In this document: positions 57,771-64,000 of the stretch, in pieces
How the letters are laid out: each line of letters begins with the position of its first letter
How positions within the stretch are numbered: position 1 is the first letter of the stretch
Origin: Bathymodiolus brooksi
Lineage: Eukaryota; Mollusca; Bivalvia; Mytilida; Modiolidae
Direction of reading: 5' to 3'
Assembly: GCA_963680875.1 (NCBI GenBank)
Contig: OY804586.1
Span: 55,710,203-55,774,202 of the forward strand
Length of the DNA stretch: 64,000 nt
The notes under the pieces: generated by a model
The model's database searches: none
Seen by the model: the letters and a program-made list of their open reading frames with translations, nothing else
What the model was told of the DNA's origin: nothing
Translations under genes and position numbers: made by a program

Positions 57771-58240
57771 AGCATACACATGTTCATTTCATCCTTTCAC
57801 TTTTTGTCTACAAAATATGTGTTTTTGCAACATGCATGCTGATTGATTGCGGCTATCGCTGGCTGCAACCATTTCAAAACGTCATCCTTTAATCACGAAT
57901 ATCCGGGTAACACGACCTAGGAGGTGGATTGTAACATTTGTCTGGCGAAGATGTCCCTCATTAGGACTAAGCCAGATCATTTTTATGATATGATATGATT
58001 TTTTACATATATTTTATCTTAACAATTTCTACTGCAAGTAAGCTTTGGTTAGGGTGAACTATTGATGATAGTACTATCTTGAGGACATTATGAACATTTT
58101 TTTAAACATTCGTGGATAGAACTATATGAACAAATACAAATACCTAATTGTTATGCTTTTTTTTAAATAGTACATACCATAAAATGTGCAAACCTATTTA
58201 TATTGATTTTTTCCCTATTTGAAAATGCAGCTAAATATAA
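57771..58240. other. Unassigned intronic sequence
   Basis: No recognisable coding or repeat content beyond AT-rich stretches. Confidence 0.4.
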
Positions 58241-58485
58241 ACAGTTATTCCACCCGGAAAATCAAGGGGCATATCTCCAAAACGGATAAAGCGGTAAAGA
58301 CAGAAATAAAATTTGACATTCCTATTATGATTACTGACCTGGTTTATACATTTCAAATGATTTGCTAAGGGGGAACATCAGTTATTGAGCGGAAATCAAA
58401 TGTGTAAGGGACGTACAGACATACATACTGAAATGGGTAAAACTAATTGTCTCCAGCTTCTGGGATGGGCATAATTATATACATC
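58241..58485 (+). repeat. Degenerate dispersed repeat (GGCATAT family)
   Basis: AAATCAAGGGGCATATCTCC, GTTTATACATTTCAAATGAT, TCAGTTATTGAGCGGAAATC, then an eroded GGACGTACAGACATACATAC tract and GGGCATAATTATATAC. The order matches, from memory, a bivalve repeat that starts and ends in GGGGCAT-like words and has a GGACGGAC tract near its 3' end. Confidence 0.5.
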
Positions 58486-59078
58486 ATCACCGATAAGCTA
58501 TGTTTTTGAAAGAACTAGTTAATTCACATTCTAAGTTCCAGTTAGTGTCCATAGCAACAACTGATGGAAACTCCAATCGGTACGATTTTAACTTGAGCAA
58601 GCATCGGCGCTGGTCACTGGGTCAGTATAATATTATTATTATCAAATAATCAGTGGAGTTTCGTTAAGGAAATCTGACTTATCAAATATTAAAATGAATG
58701 TACCTTTTCAAAAGGAACATATAGACCAAATAACATCAAATTGATCCAGATGTAGTGTTCATAGAAAGAAGATTGCCACAGTACTGCTGGGGAGGGACCG
58801 GTTCACACTCATTTAGGGTATATATGATCATTATTAAAGACCCTATTGTGATTATGAAATGTAGAATGACAAGCAGAATGCTGTTCCTTTACTTTAATTT
58901 GTATCTAAGTGAAAAAAGTGGATAGTATCCCATGTTCATTTACATCCACATTCTTACTTACCAGACATATATTACAAAATATTCCTTTAAAGCATGCTTT
59001 GATTATAATATTGTAACCAAAAGGATCTCAGTTTTCGTATTTAATACTATATTTGTGTTTTATATTGATTTTACTTAC
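58486..59078. other. Intron sequence next to the Ig exon
   Basis: No recognised element; lies directly downstream (minus strand) of the Ig exon donor site. Confidence 0.4.
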
Positions 59079-59387
59079 TTTCTCTAAAGACATCGCCATG
59101 AAGCAAATATTTTGGGGTTGACTGGTCTAATCCATAAATACAGCGATAATTAACATTTAAGTCTGCTTCAGACAGATTGCGGATGACAACACCAAACCCA
59201 TCTTTATTATATGTTCCATGGTATTTCACTTTGGGATCATTTGAAAATGTTTTTACATCCAGAATTATCGTCTTATTGCCGACAGACCATCCTGCTGTCT
59301 CACTGCAGCAGTTTTCAATGGGACAAAACAATATCAAATTCTGTCCATAAGCAGTTACCTTTTCTTTTACAACCAACTGAAGTTGAC
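59079..59387 (-). CDS. Ig-domain membrane protein, exon 2 (Ig domain)
   Basis: The exon is 309 bp on the minus strand between acceptor TTTTGTTTTATTCAG (ending at 59,388) and donor GTAAGTAA (from 59,078). It is phase 1 at both borders, the classic arrangement for an Ig-domain exon. The roughly 103 residues show the Ig fold marks: strand-B cysteine in LILFCPIENCC, strand-C tryptophan in AGWSVG, and the strand-F signature DLNVNYRCIYG (D-x4-Y-x-C). An additional Cys pair sits after the first cysteine. Two N-glycosylation sequons are present (NKT, NLS). It opens with QLQLVVKEKVTAYGQN, typical of strand A to B, and ends LLHGDVFRE. The domain would bind a ligand or partner outside the cell; the ligand is unknown. 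It is the most secure coding piece in the window. Confidence 0.87.
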
Positions 59388-59882
59388 CTGAATAAAACAA
59401 AATAAATAACGATGCAATACAATTATTGAATGATTGATACTGATACTATTGGGCTTTGTCAAATCATGCAAGAAACATTATTCAACGAGGCCATAGGCCA
59501 AGGAGAAGGTTGCATTTCTTGGGTTGATATATCTTTTGATTATAGCAGTATAATATTTTGTGTAGAAGGTAACATAAAGCTAAAGCACAATGTTCCCTGA
59601 TATTTTCACCAGGGCAATATCGCTTCAAATCATGACATCATCGATGTGTTAAGATGGTGATTTCGTCATTTTATGTTTTTAAAGTTATGCTTTACAAATA
59701 AGAATATTGATTAATAGCATCATCCCTTGCAGAAAATTAATTGCACCTAAAAGATCGTGCAATTCTGCTTTAAAGAATATTCATCAATATTATACTTCGT
59801 GTAAGTTTCTGCAGTGATATTTGGTACTGTAATATTTTGGCATATTACCTGGACAATTAGACCCTCAGTATAATAATGATAT

Positions 59883-60018
59883 TAATGTGGTCTTGTCCAG
59901 GTAATATACCAAAATATTACCTAGGTCTGAGAGACATATTATCCTCCCCTTCGGTCGGGTAATATGTCTCTCAGATCTGGGTAATATTTTGGCATATTAC
60001 ATGGACAAGACCACATTA
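59883..60018. repeat. Long fold-back, about 62-bp arms
   Basis: The left arm (59,883-59,944), starting TAATGTGGTCTTGTCCAGGT, pairs with the right arm (59,957-60,018), ending ATGGACAAGACCACATTA, with about 57 of 62 positions matched around the 12-base loop TCCCCTTCGGTC. Inside each arm a GGTAATAT/ATATTACC-type palindrome is nested. A further half-copy (TATTTTGGCATATTACCTGG) precedes it at 59,833. No coding content; a fold-back element lying in intron 1 of the Ig gene. Confidence 0.88.
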
Positions 60019-60265
60019 TTATATAAATATTCGTGCAATAGCCCTATGATATTAACTGAAATTAAAAAATAAATAATTGTGTTATTGAAAAAACATAAAA
60101 TTTACAAAATATTTCTGTTATACCTGCTATTTATCTCATTTTAGTTTACTATACCTGATTGAAAGAATATATAATAATATAATCTACAAAAAATCTTCAT
60201 CAACACAACACACATGTATTTTGAACGATAAACGATCATGAAATGCATTTTAACTAATAATTATC

Positions 60266-62481
60266 AAGCTGTATTCCCCTGGGTGTATGGACAATAACAG
60301 AAAAATGAAGCTGTATTAACCTGTGTGCATGGACAATAACAGAAAAATTAAGCTATATTACCCTGGGTGTATGGACAATAACAGAAAAATGAAGCTGTAT
60401 TTCCCTGAGTGTATGGACAATAACAGAAAAATGAAGCTGTATTACCCTGTGTGTATGGACAATAACAGAAAAATGAAGCTGTATTACCCTGTGTGCATGG
60501 ACAATAACAGAAAAATGAAGCTGTTTTACCCTGGGTGTATAGACAATAACAGAAAAATGAAGCTGTATTACCCTGGGTGTATAGACAATAACAAACAAAT
60601 GAAGCTGTATTATCATGGGTGTATGGACAATAACAGAAAAATGAAGCTGTATTACCCTGGGTGTATGGACAATAACAGAAAAATGAAGCTGTATTCCCCT
60701 GGGTGTATGGACAATAACAGAAAATTGAAGCTGTATTTCCCTGGGTGTATGGACAATAACAGAAAAATGAAGCTGTATTACCCTGGGTGTATGGACAATA
60801 ACAGAAAAATGAAGTTGTATTACCCTGGGTGTATGGACAATAACAGAAAAATAAAGCTGTATTACTCTGTGTGTATGGACAATAACAGAAAAATGAAGCT
60901 GTATTCCCCTGGGTGTATGGACAATAACAAGACAAATGAAGCTGTATTGCCCTGGGTGTATGGACAGTAACAGACAAATGAAGCTGTATTACCCTGTGTG
61001 CATGGACAATAACAGAAAAATGAAGCTGTATTACCCTGGGTGTATAGACAATAACAGAAAAATGAAGCTGTATTACCCTGGGTGTATGGACAATAACAGA
61101 AAAATGAAGCTGTATTCCCCTGGGTGTATGGGCAATAACAGAAAACTGAAGCTGTATTACCCTGGGTGTATAGACAATAACAGAAAAATGAAGCTGTATT
61201 CCCCTGGGTGCATAGACAAAAACAGAAAAATGAAGCTGTATGAACCTGGGTGTATGGAAAATAACAGAAAAATGGAGCTGAATTCCCCTGAGTGTATAGA
61301 CAATAACAGACAAATGAAACTGTATTCCCCTGGGTGTATGGACAATAACAGAAAAATGAAGCTGTATTCCCCTGGGTGTATAGACAATAACAAACAAATG
61401 AAGGTATTCTCCTGTGTGTATGGGCAATAACATAAAAATGAAGCTGTATTACCCTGTGTGTATGGACAATAAGACAAATGAAGCTGTATTCCCCAGGGTG
61501 TATAGACAATAACATACAAATGAAGCTGTATTCCCCTGGGTGTATAGACAATAACAGACACATGAAGCTGTATTCCCCTGGGTGTATAGACAATAACAGA
61601 CAAATGAAGTTGTATTCCCCTGGGTGTATAGACAATAACAAACAAATGAAGCTGTATTCCCCTGGGTGTATAGACAATAACAGAAAAATGAAGCTGTATT
61701 CCCCTGAGTGTATAAACAATAACAGACAAATGAAGCTGTATTACCCTGGGTGTATGGTAAATAACAAACAAATGGAGCTGTATTGCACTGGGTGTATGGA
61801 CAATAACAGAAAAAATGAAGCTGTATTCCCCTGGGTGTATTGAAAATAACAGAAAAATGAAGCTGTATTGCCCTGGGTGTATGGAAAATAACAAACAAAT
61901 GGAGCTGTATTCCCCTAGGTGTATGGATAATAAGAGACAAATGGAGCTGTATTACCCTGTGTGTATTGAAAATAACAGCCAAATGGAGCTGTATTCCCCT
62001 GGGTGTATGGACAATAACAGACAAATGAAGCTGTATTCCCCTGGGTGTATAGACAATAACAGACAAATGAAGCTGTGTTCCCCTGGGTGTATGGAAAATA
62101 ACAAACAAATGGAACTGTATTCCCCTGCCGGGACTGGGTGCATGGACAATAACAGACAAATGAAGCTGTATTCCCCTGGGTGTATGGACAATAACAGACA
62201 AATGAAGCTGTATTTCCCTGGTTGTATAGACAATTACAAGCAAATGGAGCTGTGTCTATGGAAAATAACAAACAAATGAAGCTGTATTACCCTGGGTGTA
62301 TTGAAAATAACAGACAAATGGAGCTGTATTCCACTGGGTGTATAAACAATAACAGACAAATGAAGCTGTATTCCCCTGGGTGCATAGACAATAACAAACA
62401 AATGAAGCTGTGTTCGTTTGGGTGTATGGCAAATATCAAACAAATGATGCCTTATCCCCGTGTGTGCATGGAAAATGATAC
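60266..62481 (+). repeat. 42-bp minisatellite, about 53 copies
   Basis: The unit is AAGCTGTATTCCCCTGGGTG followed by TATGGACAATAACAGAAAAATG. The period of 42 is a multiple of three, so the frame is kept and one strand reads the 14-residue unit MDNNRKMKLYYPGC over and over while the other reads HTQGNTASFFCYCPY-like units. Units with AGAAAAATG dominate to about 61,250, and units with AGACAAATG or AACAAATG dominate beyond, so the array grew in blocks. There is no start context, splice logic or composition supporting translation. It lies in intron 1 of the Ig gene, ending some 45 bp from exon 1. Confidence 0.95.
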
Positions 62482-62527
62482 ATAAGAAGTTAGTAGTTGC
62501 ACATGTAACTAATTATTGTGGAAATAC

Positions 62528-62594
62528 CTTCTGCTCCATGACAAAAGAACAGTAAATACCAAATGGGCCACCATCGACAAGACTTCTCCAACAT
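62528..62594 (-). CDS. Ig-domain membrane protein, exon 1 (signal peptide)
   Basis: On the minus strand an ATG at 62,594 begins MLEKSCRWWPIWYLLFFC then HGAE, a short basic start, a hydrophobic core of about 10-12 residues and a small-residue exit: a plausible secretory signal peptide. The donor GTATTTCC starts at 62,527 and leaves the codon in phase 1. Joining to the Ig exon (phase 1) gives Gly at the junction and continues QLQL without a stop. An acceptor-like TTTATCATTTCAG ends at 62,628, so the exon may extend to 62,627 with a short 5' UTR, implying a further non-coding first exon upstream. The exon is wedged between two minisatellites. Confidence 0.7.
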
Positions 62595-62627
62595 GTCTTT
62601 CTCTTTCAGTCAGTCATTCAGTTTTCT
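62595..62627 (-). other. Putative 5' UTR part of exon 1
   Basis: Sequence between the acceptor-like TTATCATTTCAG and the ATG, AG-rich with GACTGACTGAAAGAG. No in-frame ATG precedes the chosen start in this stretch. The true transcription start is not seen. Confidence 0.4.
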
Positions 62628-62867
62628 CTGAAATGATAAATATGACCTGTAAATATTATAAAGCCAATTGATACTGCCGTTTATATTTTAATCTCTCCAA
62701 TTCCACTTTTGGAAAACGTTCGTGGGAACATGATATTCAAAACCTTCTGGTTTACCTTAAAGCTCTGTATTGCTAAAGTTTTTGTTCTTCGTTCGTTTGT
62801 TTTACCTTTGTGTGTGACAGTGTACTGTTTTTATCAGTCCTTCAGACTTGGATAGTTACAATTTTTA

Positions 62868-64000
62868 CTTAATTGTATTGGAGGAATGACAATTTATCTC
62901 TAATTGTATTAGAGAAGTAACAATTGTTATTTAATTGTATTGGAGGAGTGACAATTTATATTTAATTGTATTCGAGGAGTGACAATTGTTATTTAATTGT
63001 ATTGCAGGAGTGACAATTGTTATTTAATTGTATTGAAGGAGTGACAATTTTTACTTAATTGTATTGGAGGAGTGACAATTTTTACTTAATTGTATTGGAG
63101 GAGTGACAATTTTTACTTAATTGTATTGGAGGAGTGACTATTTTTATTTAATTGTATTGGAGGAGTGACATTTTTATTTAATTGTAATGGAGGAGTGACA
63201 ATTTTACTTAATTGTATTGGAGGAGTGACAATTTATATTTAATTGTATTCGAGGAGTGACAATTGTTATTTAATTGTATTGCAGGAGTGACAATTTATAT
63301 TTAATTGTATTCGAGGAGTGACAATTTTTATTTAATTGTATTGAAGGAATGACAATTGTTATTTAATTGTATTGAAGGAGTGACAATTTTTATTTAATTG
63401 TATTGGAAAAGTGACAATTTTTATTTAATTGTAATTGGAGGAGTGACAATTTTTACTTAATTGTAATGGAGGAGTGACTATTTTTATTTAATTGTATTGG
63501 AGGAGTGACAATTTTTATTTAATTGTAATGGAGGAGTGACAATTATTACTTAATTGTATTGGAGGAGTGACAATTTGTACTTAACTGTATTGGAGGAGTG
63601 ACTATTTTATTTAATTGTATTGGAGGAGTGACTATTTTTATTTAATTGTATTGGAGGAGTGACAATTTTTACTTAACTGTATTGGAGGAGTGACTATTTT
63701 ATTTAACTGTATTGGAGGAGTGACTATTTTATTTAATTGTATTGGAGGAGTGAAAATTTTTACTTAATTGTATTGGAGGAGTGGCTATTTTATTTAATTG
63801 TATTGAAGGAATGACAATTTTTATTTAATTGTATTGGAGGAATTACAAATTTTATTTAATTGTATTGGAGGAATGACAATTTTTATTTAATTGTATTGGA
63901 GGAGTGACAATTTTTATTTAATTGTATAGCAGGAGTGACAATTTTTATTTAATTGTATTGAAGGAATGACAATTTTTATTTAATTGTATTGGAGGAATTA
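62868..64000. repeat. 31-bp minisatellite, about 36 copies, cut by window end
   Basis: TTGTATTGGAGGAGTGACAA followed by TTTTTATTTAA repeats every 31 bp (for example 63,061 and 63,092). Variation includes TGACTA for TGACAA, loss of one or two T, and early units with TATTCGAGGAG. It is unrelated in sequence to the 31-bp array at 56,480 despite the equal period. The array continues beyond 64,000. Confidence 0.95.

Noticed and set aside
56913..57842. 309-codon plus-strand ORF with repeated FGSSSWDFVHFWK-like peptide
   Set aside because: It is the translation of a 31-bp minisatellite open in every phase; no start context, domain or splice evidence.
60348..61433. 361-codon minus-strand ORF with repeated CYCPYTQGNTASFF-like units
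   Set aside because: Shadow of the 42-bp minisatellite; the opposite strand is equally open. No support for a protein.
62868..64000. Telomere-like G-rich repeat
   Set aside because: The 31-bp unit with GGAGGAGTGAC is unlike TTAGGG and is mostly AT.

Overview
The window looks like a repeat-dominated stretch of a metazoan, most probably bivalve mollusc, nuclear genome. The reasons are the AT-rich base composition, intron-split genes with GT/AG borders, tRNA-derived SINEs, non-LTR and tyrosine-recombinase retroelements, and dispersed repeats ending in GGACGGAC-rich tracts and short GC-rich hairpins that I associate with bivalves from memory. No rRNA, free-standing tRNA, CRISPR or bacterial operon was seen.

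Layout. 1-13,790 is a satellite of 87-91 bp monomers arranged in at least two higher-order repeats (1,731 bp and about 2,240 bp). 13,790-21,150 holds a truncated dispersed repeat, a transposase-like coding fragment, an 85-bp x4 repeat and AT-rich sequence with no other clear gene. 21,155-27,385 holds a hairpin-ended dispersed repeat and an imperfect segmental duplication (22,400-24,122 and 24,860-27,385) whose second copy carries two later insertions, with copy 1 giving the empty-site comparison. 27,681-38,565 holds a broken tyrosine-recombinase retrotransposon followed by an array of about 0.9-kb units with a trimeric higher-order repeat of 2,690 bp; the whole block lies between two direct repeats of about 150 bp. 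38.9-49.5 kb is a mixture of SINEs, retroelement relics and dispersed repeats. 50,027-56,285 is a nested set: an outer DNA transposon with 16-bp inverted ends and a 7-bp target duplication, an inner TTAA-flanked inverted pair, and inside that a nearly intact non-LTR retrotransposon with a 2A-like motif, a PHD finger, an endonuclease and a reverse transcriptase. 56.5-64 kb has three minisatellites (31, 42 and 31 bp) and a long fold-back.

Threaded through all this on the minus strand is what I think is the one host gene. Five small exons with GT/AG borders and matching phases lie at 62,528-62,594 (signal peptide), 59,079-59,387 (one Ig domain, phase 1-1), 46,412-46,451 (stalk), 39,851-39,918 (transmembrane) and 20,449-20,594 (cytoplasmic tail). 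Together they would give a secreted-then-anchored single-Ig type I membrane protein of about 209 residues spread over 42 kb, with nearly all the repeats described here sitting in its introns. The gene model rests on splice logic and reading frame only; no transcript evidence is available here.
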